Positions 35,160 to 43,165 of a stretch of 64,000 nt of DNA are shown piece after piece. The notes beneath the pieces were generated by a model, which was not told the origin of the DNA, made no database searches, and saw only the letters and a program-made list of their open reading frames with translations. The stretch is from Flavobacterium ammonificans (GTDB lineage: Bacteria > Bacteroidota > Bacteroidia > Flavobacteriales > Flavobacteriaceae). Location: the NCBI RefSeq assembly GCF_020885975.1, contig NZ_AP025183.1, positions 124,001 through 188,000 of the forward strand, given 5' to 3'. A program made the translations under genes and the position numbers. How positions within the stretch are numbered: the stretch's first letter is position 1; every line of letters starts with the position of its first letter.

Positions 35160-36554
35160 ATGTATATGAAACAATTAATTTTAATCTTAACCCTTTCTGT
35201 ATCTATTGGATGGGCACAAGATCAAAACTTAAAAGAGCTCAGCTATAATGAATTCTTAGGGTATGTAAAAAAATTTCATCCATTAGCTAAAAGTGCTAAT
35301 CTTGAAATCAACATGGCCCAAGCTAATTTAATGATGGCAAGAGGTGGATTTGATCCAAAAATTGAAGTCGATTTTGACAAAAAGCAGTATAAAAACAAAG
35401 AATACTTTTCGATTTTAAATAGTAGCTTTAAAATTCCTACTTGGTATGGAATCGAAGTGAAAGCTGGTTTTGATAATAGCGAAGGGATTTTTGTCAATCC
35501 AGAGCATGTTTTGCCGAATCAGGGATTAACCTCTTTGGGTATAAACATCCCTTTAGGGCAAGGCTTATTTATTAATCAAAGGATGGCCGACCTTAGAAAA
35601 GCAAAAATTCAAATTCAATTAAGTCAAGCCGAAAGGAGACTTCAGGCAATTGAAGTGCTTTACAATGCTTCACTAGCTTATTTCAACTGGAAAAGAAATT
35701 ATAATGAAGTACAACTTTACACAGAATATTTAAATAATGCAGAGATTCGATTTAAAGGAATTACAAGTTTAATTCAAAATGGAGACAAACCTCAAATTGA
35801 TAGCGTTGAGGCAGGAATCGTTTTGAAAAATAGACGATTAAATCTTGAAGAATCACAATTAAAATTAATCAAAGCAAAACTAGAACTATCCAACTATTTG
35901 TGGCTTGACAATAACATTCCGTTAGAATTACAGGACAATATTATTCCCGAATTTAATCTTGATAAATCTATTGAAGAAACCTTGAAAATAAATGAGCTTT
36001 TAGTAAGTACGATTTCTATAGAAAATCATCCTAAAATAAATGCTATTCAAAACAAGCTTGATATTTTAGAAGTGGAAAGAAAGTTGAAAGCGAATAGCTT
36101 ATTGCCAAAAGTTGATATAGGTTATCACTATTTATCTGAGCCTAGTTATTGGAATTCTACTAATTTTAATAATTATAAAATTGGGATGAATTTTAATTTT
36201 CCCATTTTTCTTAGAAAAGAGAGAGGTGCTTTGCAATTAGCCAAATTCAAAATTCAAGATACAAGACTGTCATTAGAATTAGAGAGAGTTCAACTTAAGA
36301 ACAAAATCAATGCACAACAAACAGAAATAAAATCAATTGATAGGCAACGTAAAATTATTATTGATTTAGTAAAAGACAATAGTACCATGCTTCGATCTGA
36401 AGAACGATTGTTTTCTTTTGGCGAAAGTTCAATTTTTCTTTTAAATACAAGAGAAAATAATCTAGTCATTGCGCAATTATCTCAATTAAACCTTGAAAAT
36501 CGTTTTTTCAACTCAAATGCTGAATTATTTAAGATAATGGCAAATCCGGATTAA
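35160..36554 (+). CDS. TolC-family outer membrane efflux protein
   Basis: 464 aa with signal peptide (MKQLILILTLSVSIGWAQ; ATG 35160 or 35166 both possible). Two repeats of the OEP fold with long helices (about 110-250 and 320-455) make a trimeric channel. It is the last gene of the exporter set, 6 nt after hlyD. The map gene follows after 32 nt. Confidence 0.9.
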   Translation: MYMKQLILILTLSVSIGWAQDQNLKELSYNEFLGYVKKFHPLAKSANLEINMAQANLMMARGGFDPKIEVDFDKKQYKNKEYFSILNSSFKIPTWYGIEVKAGFDNSEGIFVNPEHVLPNQGLTSLGINIPLGQGLFINQRMADLRKAKIQIQLSQAERRLQAIEVLYNASLAYFNWKRNYNEVQLYTEYLNNAEIRFKGITSLIQNGDKPQIDSVEAGIVLKNRRLNLEESQLKLIKAKLELSNYLWLDNNIPLELQDNIIPEFNLDKSIEETLKINELLVSTISIENHPKINAIQNKLDILEVERKLKANSLLPKVDIGYHYLSEPSYWNSTNFNNYKIGMNFNFPIFLRKERGALQLAKFKIQDTRLSLELERVQLKNKINAQQTEIKSIDRQRKIIIDLVKDNSTMLRSEERLFSFGESSIFLLNTRENNLVIAQLSQLNLENRFFNSNAELFKIMANPD

Positions 36555-36586
36555 TAATGTTACTTTTGTAACCTTATTTTTATGAT

Positions 36587-37405
36587 ATGATTATAGTAAA
36601 ATCGAAGGAACAAATAGAATTAATGCGTGAAAGCGCCTTAATTGTATCTAAAACCTTAGGAATGATTGCTTCTGAAATCAAAGAAGGAGTAACCACTTTA
36701 CATCTTGACAAATTAGCTGAAGAATTTATCAGAGACCATGGAGCAGTTCCTAGTTTCTTAGGATTATACGGATTTCCAAACACACTCTGTATGAGTCCAA
36801 ATACTCAGGTAGTTCATGGTATTCCAAACAACACCCCATTACAAAGTGGAGATATCATCTCAGTTGATTGTGGCGCCTTCAAAAATGGTTTTCACGGCGA
36901 TCATGCGTATACTTTTGAAATAGGAGATGTCGCTCCTGAAACTAAAAAGTTATTGCAAATCACTAAAGAATCCCTATATGTTGGAATTCGGGAATTTAAA
37001 GCCGGTAATCGTGTAGAAGATGTTGGAAATGCCATTCAAAAATATACCGAAGCTCATGGATATGGCGTAGTAAGAGAGTTGGTTGGACATGGATTAGGCG
37101 AAAAAATGCACGAAGAACCTGAAATGCCTAACTATGGCAAAAAAGGTCGCGGAAAATTATTTGTTGAAGGAATGGTAGTTGCCATCGAACCAATGATTAA
37201 CCTGGGAACCAAAAACATCAAACAACATAAAGACGGTTGGACAATTACTACTGCAGACAACAAACCTTCAGCGCATTTTGAACACGATGTAGCCTTAGTA
37301 GATGGAAAACCCGAATTGCTTTCGACTTTCAAATACATTTATGATGCTTTAGGCATTGTGAGTAATGAAGAAAATGAGTTTAGAAAAGATCCAACTTTGA
37401 TTTAA
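36587..37405 (+). CDS. map: Type I methionine aminopeptidase
   Basis: 272 aa cytosolic metalloenzyme removing N-terminal Met. The five metal ligands are recognisable in DCGAFKNGFHGDHAYTF (two Asp), GHGLGEKMHEEP (His), AIEPMINLG (Glu) and AHFEHDVALV (Glu). The usual ribosomal-protein neighbours are absent; here it lies after the exporter operon. Confidence 0.95.
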   Translation: MIIVKSKEQIELMRESALIVSKTLGMIASEIKEGVTTLHLDKLAEEFIRDHGAVPSFLGLYGFPNTLCMSPNTQVVHGIPNNTPLQSGDIISVDCGAFKNGFHGDHAYTFEIGDVAPETKKLLQITKESLYVGIREFKAGNRVEDVGNAIQKYTEAHGYGVVRELVGHGLGEKMHEEPEMPNYGKKGRGKLFVEGMVVAIEPMINLGTKNIKQHKDGWTITTADNKPSAHFEHDVALVDGKPELLSTFKYIYDALGIVSNEENEFRKDPTLI

Positions 37406-37411
37406 ATAAAA

Positions 37412-37439
37412 CACAAATTGCACCAAATTGCACGAATTT
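37412..37439. repeat. Left flank repeat of the GxxExxY gene
   Basis: Short tandem units of the type CACAAATTG, CACCAAATTG and CACGAATT with a 10-11-bp period. Similar units in opposite orientation lie at 37891-37926. Confidence 0.6.
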
Positions 37440-37471
37440 AAAAAAGAAAAAATTTCACAAAATACAATTTT

Positions 37472-37846
37472 ATGGAAGATTTATATTTAAAAGAAGAGTG
37501 CTATAAAATTGTTGGAATTTGCATGGAAGTCCATAAAATTCTGGGAAAAGGACATAGTGAAGTTATTTATGGTGATGCTTTAGAATATGAATTTAGAAAA
37601 AATAACATTACCTATTCTAGAGAAGTAAAATATAATATTGAATACAAAGAAATCGTTCTGCCTCATTACTATTATGCTGATTTTGTTTTATTTGACGAAA
37701 TAATTTTAGAAATTAAAGCAATTCAAAATTTATCTAGTAGCGAAATAAAGCAAACATTAAATTATTTAGCTGCTTCAAAAAATAAATTAGGACTGTTAGT
37801 CAATTTTGGAGAAGACAGCTTAAAATACAAAAGAGTTATATTATAA
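37472..37846 (+). CDS. GxxExxY family protein (PD-(D/E)XK-like)
   Basis: 124 aa. The name-giving motif is GHSEVIY (about 29-35, G-x2-E-x2-Y). The rest has the nuclease-like core: a V-x-Y-x-I-EYK strand, ADFVLFDEIILEIKAI (D-x9-E-x-K) and the C-terminal GLLVNFG. The family belongs to the PD-(D/E)XK superfamily; no activity is established. The gene is an isolated insert between map and a methyltransferase, bracketed by inverted short-repeat blocks, which suggests horizontal acquisition. Confidence 0.88.
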   Translation: MEDLYLKEECYKIVGICMEVHKILGKGHSEVIYGDALEYEFRKNNITYSREVKYNIEYKEIVLPHYYYADFVLFDEIILEIKAIQNLSSSEIKQTLNYLAASKNKLGLLVNFGEDSLKYKRVIL

Positions 37847-37890
37847 TTTTCAATTAAAAGCAGATTGGTGACATACAATTAATATCAATA

Positions 37891-37926
37891 ATTTGTGCCA
37901 ATTTGTGCCAATTAGTGAAATTCGTG
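37891..37926. repeat. Right flank repeat of the GxxExxY gene
   Basis: ATTTGTGCCA twice in tandem, then ATTAGTGAAATTCGTG. On the minus strand this reads as CACGAATT- and CACAAATTG-type units like the left flank, so the two blocks are inverted relative to each other. Confidence 0.6.
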
Positions 37927-37937
37927 TTCTATACATT

Positions 37938-38708
37938 ATGAAGAAAATATTTAAATTTATACTTAATACCATCCCTCGCCCTATCTTAATTAGATTGAGT
38001 ATTATGGCTCGCCCTATTTTGGCATTTATACTAAAAGGAAATAAATTTAATGACCCAATTGACGGAAAAAGTTTTAGAATGTTTTTGCCGTATGGCTATG
38101 GAACGCAAAGAAATAATGTGCTTTCACCAAGTACATTATCTTTAGAAAGACACCGTTTATTATGGTTGTATTTACAAAATGAAACCGATTTTTTTACTGC
38201 AACTGAGAAAAAAAACATACTTCATTTTGCACCTGAACAAGAATTTTACAAGCGTTTTAAAAAACAAAAAAATATTCAATATACGACTACCGATTTATTT
38301 TCGCCATTAGCGGATATTAAAGCAGATATTTGCGACCTACCATTTAAAGACAATGAATACGATGTAATTTTTTGCAACCATGTATTGGAACATATCCCAG
38401 ATGATACGAAAGCCATGCAAGAATTGTATCGCGTTTTAAAACCAGGAGGAATGGCAATTCTTCAAATACCGCAAGACTTAAATAGGGCCACTACTTTTTC
38501 TGACGATTCGATTACAGACGAAAAAGAGCGCGCTGCAATTTTCGGACAATACGATCATGTTAGAGTGTACGGACGCGATTATTTTGACAAATTACGAAAC
38601 ATTGGATTTACTGTGGTGGAAGAAGACTATACCAAAAAGATTAGCCCAGAATTAGTAACACGATATTGTTTGGCTCCTGGCGAAATTATACCGGTTTGTT
38701 TTAAGTAA
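37938..38708 (+). CDS. Class I SAM-dependent methyltransferase
   Basis: 256 aa from ATG 37938 (the longer frame runs back into the repeat block and is not credible). Methyltransferase-11 core: ILHFAPEQEF in place of the classical GxGxG, then TTDLFS, ADICDLPFKDNEYDVIFCNHVLEHI and LKPGGMAILQIP. A hydrophobic N-terminal stretch (residues 5-35) may associate with the membrane. Substrate unknown. 48 nt before the Plug gene. Confidence 0.85.
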   Translation: MKKIFKFILNTIPRPILIRLSIMARPILAFILKGNKFNDPIDGKSFRMFLPYGYGTQRNNVLSPSTLSLERHRLLWLYLQNETDFFTATEKKNILHFAPEQEFYKRFKKQKNIQYTTTDLFSPLADIKADICDLPFKDNEYDVIFCNHVLEHIPDDTKAMQELYRVLKPGGMAILQIPQDLNRATTFSDDSITDEKERAAIFGQYDHVRVYGRDYFDKLRNIGFTVVEEDYTKKISPELVTRYCLAPGEIIPVCFK

Positions 38709-38756
38709 ACAAACCATTATAATTGTTTATATTTACGTATTGTAAACCAATCAATT

Positions 38757-40010
38757 ATGCTGCGTTTTCTTTTTAAAGCCGTACTTTTTTTATCTTTTTC
38801 TTTGGCATCAGGCCAAGTAGAAAAAGAAGTTGCACCGCCTTACCATATTAAAACCGTATCATTTGTACAAAACAACCAAAATGTGGTGCCCATTTTTCAA
38901 TTGGGTGAGCAATTTCAATTACAGTTTGATGATTTGTATGGAAACGACGCTTCTTTTTATTATGAAATCGTTCATTGTGACTACAATTGGAAACCTACCG
39001 ATATTCAAAAAAGAGAATACCTTGAAGGAATAGATAACCAACGTATTTTAGAATCACTAAGCTCATTCAATACCTTACAAAGTTATTCGCATTATAGGTT
39101 GAACTTCCCTAATTCTTCTCTGCAACTTAAAATCAGTGGAAATTATATGCTTAAAGTATTGAATGAAGAAAGAGAAGTTGTTTTCTCTCGAAAATTCATC
39201 TTGTATGAAAATGCCGTTTCGGTCCCAATTCAAGTGAGAAGACCTCGAAATGTTAAGCAGATGGATTTCAAACACAACCTAGAGTTTACTGTAAAATCAA
39301 ACCAAATTGTTTTTCAAAATGCTTTGAAAAATGTAAAAACAGTTTTGATTCAAAATGGAAAATTCCAAACTGCTATAACCAATATTCTTCCCCAATTCAC
39401 CATTGGAAATGATTTAGTATATCGTTACGATACGCCTACACAATTTTGGGCAGGTAACGAATTTCATTTTTTTGACAACAAAGAGATTAGATTGCCAAGT
39501 AATTCAATTTCAAAAGTGGATAATAAAAAAGAAATTTACACCGCTCACTTATTTACAAATGATGCAAGGGCAAATAATCCTTACTACTTTTGGGAAGATG
39601 TAAATGGAAATTTTGTAATTCGTAGATTATTTTCAGAAAATAATGAAATCGAATCTGATTATAGTTGGATACATTTCACGCTCTCAGCTCCAAATTTTAG
39701 AAGTTCTGATGGCGCTATCTATATTGCAGGAATGTTCAATAATTATACTTTAAATGCAGAAAATAAAATGGATTACAATGCTGAAAGTGGATTGTATGAA
39801 AAATACATTTTAATTAAACAAGGATTTACAAATTATGAATATGTAGCTGTTGATCCAAAAGGAAATATTGATCAAGAAAATGCAATTGATGGTAATTTTT
39901 TTCAAACGGAAAACGAATATACTGTCTTGGTCTACTATAAAGAAAATATGGATCGATACGAACGAGTTATAGGAAAAGGCACTGCTAATTCATTGAATGG
40001 AATAAATTAA
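38757..40010 (+). CDS. Type IX secretion system Plug protein (DUF5103 family)
   Basis: 417 aa with signal peptide (cleavage near LASGQ). N-terminal DUF5103 domain with FQLGEQFQLQFDDLYGNDASFYYEIVHCDYNWKPT blocks. In F. johnsoniae a protein of this family plugs the periplasmic end of the SprA translocon pore when PorV is absent. It fits the type-B sorted surface protein at 60532 and the gld genes. SprA and PorV are not in the window. Confidence 0.85.
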   Translation: MLRFLFKAVLFLSFSLASGQVEKEVAPPYHIKTVSFVQNNQNVVPIFQLGEQFQLQFDDLYGNDASFYYEIVHCDYNWKPTDIQKREYLEGIDNQRILESLSSFNTLQSYSHYRLNFPNSSLQLKISGNYMLKVLNEEREVVFSRKFILYENAVSVPIQVRRPRNVKQMDFKHNLEFTVKSNQIVFQNALKNVKTVLIQNGKFQTAITNILPQFTIGNDLVYRYDTPTQFWAGNEFHFFDNKEIRLPSNSISKVDNKKEIYTAHLFTNDARANNPYYFWEDVNGNFVIRRLFSENNEIESDYSWIHFTLSAPNFRSSDGAIYIAGMFNNYTLNAENKMDYNAESGLYEKYILIKQGFTNYEYVAVDPKGNIDQENAIDGNFFQTENEYTVLVYYKENMDRYERVIGKGTANSLNGIN

Positions 40011-40052
40011 AAACATTTCTTCACTCAAAGTTGAACCAATTTTATTTTTTTG

Positions 40053-40060
40053 TATTTTTG
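40053..40060 (+). promoter_or_regulatory. Promoter of apaG
   Basis: TATTTTTG (-7) with GTTG (near-match to the -33 TTTG) 19 nt upstream at 40030-40033: both elements at a proper distance. 31 nt before ATG 40092. Confidence 0.55.
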
Positions 40061-40091
40061 TTGAAATAGTTTGAATTTTTTAGATAAAAAA

Positions 40092-40478
40092 ATGGTTACC
40101 CAAATAACAAGAGGTATTAAAATTTCCGTTTTGACTAGTTTTGAAGGAACTTACTTCAAAAACTATAGAATCCATTTTGCCTTTAGTTACCAAATTAAAA
40201 TTGAAAATCACAGTAAAGATTCTGTTCAATTAATCACACGTCATTGGGAAATATTTGATTCGTTAAACGAATTAGAAATTGTAGATGGCGAAGGCGTTAT
40301 TGGAAAAAAACCAGTACTTAAACCGGGTGAATTATACACCTATAGTTCAGGCTGTTTACTTTCATCCCCTCACGGCGCAATGAAAGGACACTTCAATATG
40401 ATCAACTTTACAACTACTAAAAATTTTAAAGTAATTGTTCCTTCTTTTAGACTGAGCGCACCTTTTGCATTGAATTAA
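40092..40478 (+). CDS. apaG: ApaG-domain protein
   Basis: 128 aa fibronectin-III-like domain. Family motifs are FSYQIKIENHS, LITRHWEIFDS, GEGVIGKKPVLKPGE and YSSGCLLSSPHGAMKGHF. ApaG was linked genetically to Co2+/Mg2+ efflux and is also a protein-interaction module; biochemical role uncertain. The start at 40092 is preferred to the TTG at 40071, which would place the start too near the promoter. Confidence 0.92.
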   Translation: MVTQITRGIKISVLTSFEGTYFKNYRIHFAFSYQIKIENHSKDSVQLITRHWEIFDSLNELEIVDGEGVIGKKPVLKPGELYTYSSGCLLSSPHGAMKGHFNMINFTTTKNFKVIVPSFRLSAPFALN

Positions 40479-40642
40479 GTTTCATTTATAAAATCTTAAT
40501 TTAATTGGCTCATTTATATTTTTTATTTAATTATCCTTTGTACTTTTGTATTAGTTTCAATTATTCGCAAGTTTTCGAATAACTGTATATTTTATTGCTA
40601 ATTCAAATCTGTTAAGCCAACAGATTTTTTAATACTATTTTT

Positions 40643-42268
40643 ATGTTAAAAGGATTTTTTAAAGTACCCAAAGCGGTCAACGAACCTGTAAAAGGATACG
40701 CTCCTAATTCACCTGAAAAAGCAGCTGTATTGGATGCCTACAAAAAAATGTGGAATACCACTATCGACGTTCCATTATACATTGGAAGCGAAGAAATTAG
40801 AACTGGAAATACCAAAACAATGTCGGCACCACACGACCACCAACATATTGTAGGAACATACCATTTAGCGGAAAAATCACATGTAGAAAAAGCCATTTCA
40901 AATGCTTTGAATTCAAGACAAGCTTGGGCTAATATGGCTTGGGAACAACGTGCTGCTATTTTCTTAAAAGCGGCCGAATTAATTGCTGGACCTTACCGTG
41001 CAAGAATTAATGCTGCAACTATGATTGCGCAATCTAAAACGATTCATCAAGCTGAAATTGATGCTTCTTGTGAGTTGATTGACTTTTTGCGTTTCAACGT
41101 AGAATTCATGTCGCAAATTTACAGTGACCAACCTACTTCAGACTCATCAGTTTGGAATCGTATAGAATACAGACCTTTGGAAGGATTTATCTACGCTATT
41201 ACTCCTTTCAACTTTACTGCTATTGCCGCTAATTTACCAGCTAGTGCTGCTATGATGGGGAATGTAGTAGTTTGGAAACCAAGTGATAGTCAAGTTTTCT
41301 CTGCCAAAATCATTATCGATATTTTCAAAGAAGCGGGTTTGCCTGATGGTGTAATCAATGTGGTTTTTGGAGATGCTTTAATGGTAACCGATACAGTTTT
41401 AGCAAGTCGTGATTTTGCGGGTGTTCACTTTACAGGATCTACTCATGTATTTAAAGATATTTGGGCTAAAATTGGAACGAACATTCACCATTACAAAACC
41501 TATCCAAGAATTGTTGGAGAAACAGGTGGGAAAGATTTTATCATTGCCCATCCTTCTGCAAATGTGAAACAAGTAGCGACAGGAATTGTTCGTGGCGCAT
41601 TTGAGTTCCAAGGACAAAAATGTTCTGCAGCCTCTAGAGCTTATATGCCAAAAAGTTTATGGCCAGCTATAAAAGAACAAGTAATTACGGATGTAAAATC
41701 AATGAAAATGGGATCCCCTGAAGACTTCTCAAACTTCATCACAGCGGTAATTCACGAAGGTTCATTTGATAAATTAGCAAGTTATATTGACCAAGCTAAA
41801 AAAGATGCCGATGCGGAAATTATTGTGGGCGGAAATTACGATAAATCAAAAGGCTATTTTATTGAACCAACGGTAATCGTAACGACCAATCCAAAATACA
41901 CGACTATGGAAACCGAATTGTTCGGTCCAGTAATTACTATTTATGTGTATGAAGATGCGCAATGGGCTGAAACGCTAAAATTAGTTGACACAACTTCTGA
42001 ATATGCTTTGACAGGTGCTGTTTTCAGTACGGACCGTTACGCAATTGAAGAAGCAACTGTAGCACTTCAAAATGCAGCAGGAAACTTCTACATCAATGAC
42101 AAACCAACAGGAGCGGTTGTAGGACAACAACCTTTTGGCGGTGCTAGAGCTTCAGGGACAAATGACAAAGCAGGATCTGCCTTGAATTTATTACGTTGGG
42201 CTTCGCCTAGGACTATTAAAGAAACTTTAGTTTCGCCAGAAGATTACAGATATCCGTTTTTAGGATAA
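40643..42268 (+). CDS. pruA: L-glutamate gamma-semialdehyde dehydrogenase (P5C dehydrogenase)
   Basis: 541 aa, second step of proline catabolism: NAD+-dependent oxidation of glutamate semialdehyde to glutamate. It is the stand-alone form without a proline dehydrogenase domain. Catalytic Cys in FEFQGQKCSAASRAY, general base Glu in VGETGGKDF, and NAD-binding FTGSTHVF. C-terminal GARASGTNDKAG is typical. Expressed alone; a possible -7 (TACTTTTG) lies at 40541-40548. Confidence 0.95.
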   Translation: MLKGFFKVPKAVNEPVKGYAPNSPEKAAVLDAYKKMWNTTIDVPLYIGSEEIRTGNTKTMSAPHDHQHIVGTYHLAEKSHVEKAISNALNSRQAWANMAWEQRAAIFLKAAELIAGPYRARINAATMIAQSKTIHQAEIDASCELIDFLRFNVEFMSQIYSDQPTSDSSVWNRIEYRPLEGFIYAITPFNFTAIAANLPASAAMMGNVVVWKPSDSQVFSAKIIIDIFKEAGLPDGVINVVFGDALMVTDTVLASRDFAGVHFTGSTHVFKDIWAKIGTNIHHYKTYPRIVGETGGKDFIIAHPSANVKQVATGIVRGAFEFQGQKCSAASRAYMPKSLWPAIKEQVITDVKSMKMGSPEDFSNFITAVIHEGSFDKLASYIDQAKKDADAEIIVGGNYDKSKGYFIEPTVIVTTNPKYTTMETELFGPVITIYVYEDAQWAETLKLVDTTSEYALTGAVFSTDRYAIEEATVALQNAAGNFYINDKPTGAVVGQQPFGGARASGTNDKAGSALNLLRWASPRTIKETLVSPEDYRYPFLG

Positions 42269-42276
42269 GACAATTT

Positions 42277-42314
42277 ACGAGGTACGATCCCGAAGCGTCG
42301 GGACGAGGTACGAT
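42277..42314. repeat. Direct repeat with GC hairpin
   Basis: Two copies of ACGAGGTACGAT (42277-42288 and 42303-42314) bracket the hairpin TCCCGA-AGCG-TCGGGA. GC-rich compared with the surroundings; probably a dispersed intergenic repeat. Confidence 0.6.
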
Positions 42315-42318
42315 ATAA

Positions 42319-42357
42319 TAAAACCCACAAATTGAAATTTCAATTTGTGGGTTTTTT
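42319..42357 (+). terminator. Terminator after pruA
   Basis: Palindrome AAAACCCACAAATTG / CAATTTGTGGGTTTT followed by a T-run. Also usable by the convergent rsmG. Confidence 0.85.
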
Positions 42358-42363
42358 ATTTTT

Positions 42364-42393
42364 GATTGTCATTGCGAGGAACGAAGCAATCTT
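42364..42393. repeat. REP-like palindrome
   Basis: GATTGTCATTGCGAGGAACG followed by AAGCAATCTT: inner arms ATTGC / GCAAT. I recall this motif as a common intergenic repeat in many Bacteroidetes and Proteobacteria, which I cannot confirm here. Only one copy seen in the window. Confidence 0.5.
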
Positions 42394-42429
42394 ATTTGTT
42401 TTTATGGATTATCCCTTAGATTAGGGATC

Positions 42430-43059
42430 TTAAATCGTAAATTTCAAAGGTAAATGCACCACTTTCTTAGTCTCAAAAAATTCATCTTCAAAGAAATCAG
42501 CTAAGTCATACAAAGTAGCTTTTGGAAAGTCTTTTAACTCTTCGGTTAGGTCACCTCCTTTTAGGTACAGAATACCGTTTTTTAATTCGTGTTTGTGTTG
42601 TTTTTTGATTTTGGTTTTTACCCAAGAAACAAAATCAGGCATATTCGTTACCGCACGACTAACGATGAAATCAAAATCACCTTTTACATTTTCTGCACGA
42701 ATTTGTTCTGCTTTCACATTTTTTAATCCCAAAGCATCCGCAACAGCTTGAACTACTTTTATTTTTTTGGCAATAACATCAATCAAATAAAAACGCGTTT
42801 CAGGAAAAAGTATCGCCAATGGAATTCCAGGAAAACCACCGCCAGTTCCTACATCCAAAACATAAGTTCCTGGTTCAAAAGACTGAATTTTAGCAATTCC
42901 CAAGGAGTGTAAAACGTGCTTAGTGTACAAAGCATCAATATCTTTTCGGGAAATAACGTTTATTTTTTCGTTCCAATCGTGGTATAAAGAATCTAACTGC
43001 TGAAATTGCTCTTTTTGAACATCCGTTAAATTAGGAAAATGCTTCAGAATTGCTTCCAT
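42430..43059 (-). CDS. rsmG: 16S rRNA m7G527 methyltransferase RsmG
   Basis: 209 aa from ATG 43059 (MEAILKHFPNL; a TTG at 43077 is less likely because the promoter abuts it). SAM motif LDVGTGGGFPGIPLAI, then the family blocks NVISRKDI, HVLHSLGI and FDFIVSRAVTNMPDF. Methylates G527 in the 530 loop; loss gives low-level streptomycin resistance in other bacteria. Confidence 0.94.
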   Translation of the reverse strand: MEAILKHFPNLTDVQKEQFQQLDSLYHDWNEKINVISRKDIDALYTKHVLHSLGIAKIQSFEPGTYVLDVGTGGGFPGIPLAILFPETRFYLIDVIAKKIKVVQAVADALGLKNVKAEQIRAENVKGDFDFIVSRAVTNMPDFVSWVKTKIKKQHKHELKNGILYLKGGDLTEELKDFPKATLYDLADFFEDEFFETKKVVHLPLKFTI

Positions 43060-43074
43060 TTTAAATATTTTTAA

Positions 43075-43082
43075 CAAAAGTA
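43075..43082 (-). promoter_or_regulatory. -7 element of rsmG
   Basis: Minus-strand TACTTTTG, exact TAnnTTTG, 15 nt before ATG 43059. Confidence 0.45.
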
Positions 43083-43138
43083 GTATTTTTAGATTGGAAA
43101 TTGTAGTCCATATGTGCAGATTGAAAATTTATAATAAT

Positions 43139-43146
43139 TATCTTTG
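43139..43146 (+). promoter_or_regulatory. -7 element of fatty acid desaturase
   Basis: TATCTTTG, exact TAnnTTTG, 19 nt before the ATG at 43166; back-to-back with the rsmG promoter. Confidence 0.5.
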
Positions 43147-43165
43147 TTGATTATTACTCAAGATT

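Noticed and set aside
37412..37926. Transposon with terminal inverted repeats around the GxxExxY gene
   Set aside because: The flanks are blocks of imperfect short units, not precise inverted ends, and no target duplication or transposase is visible.
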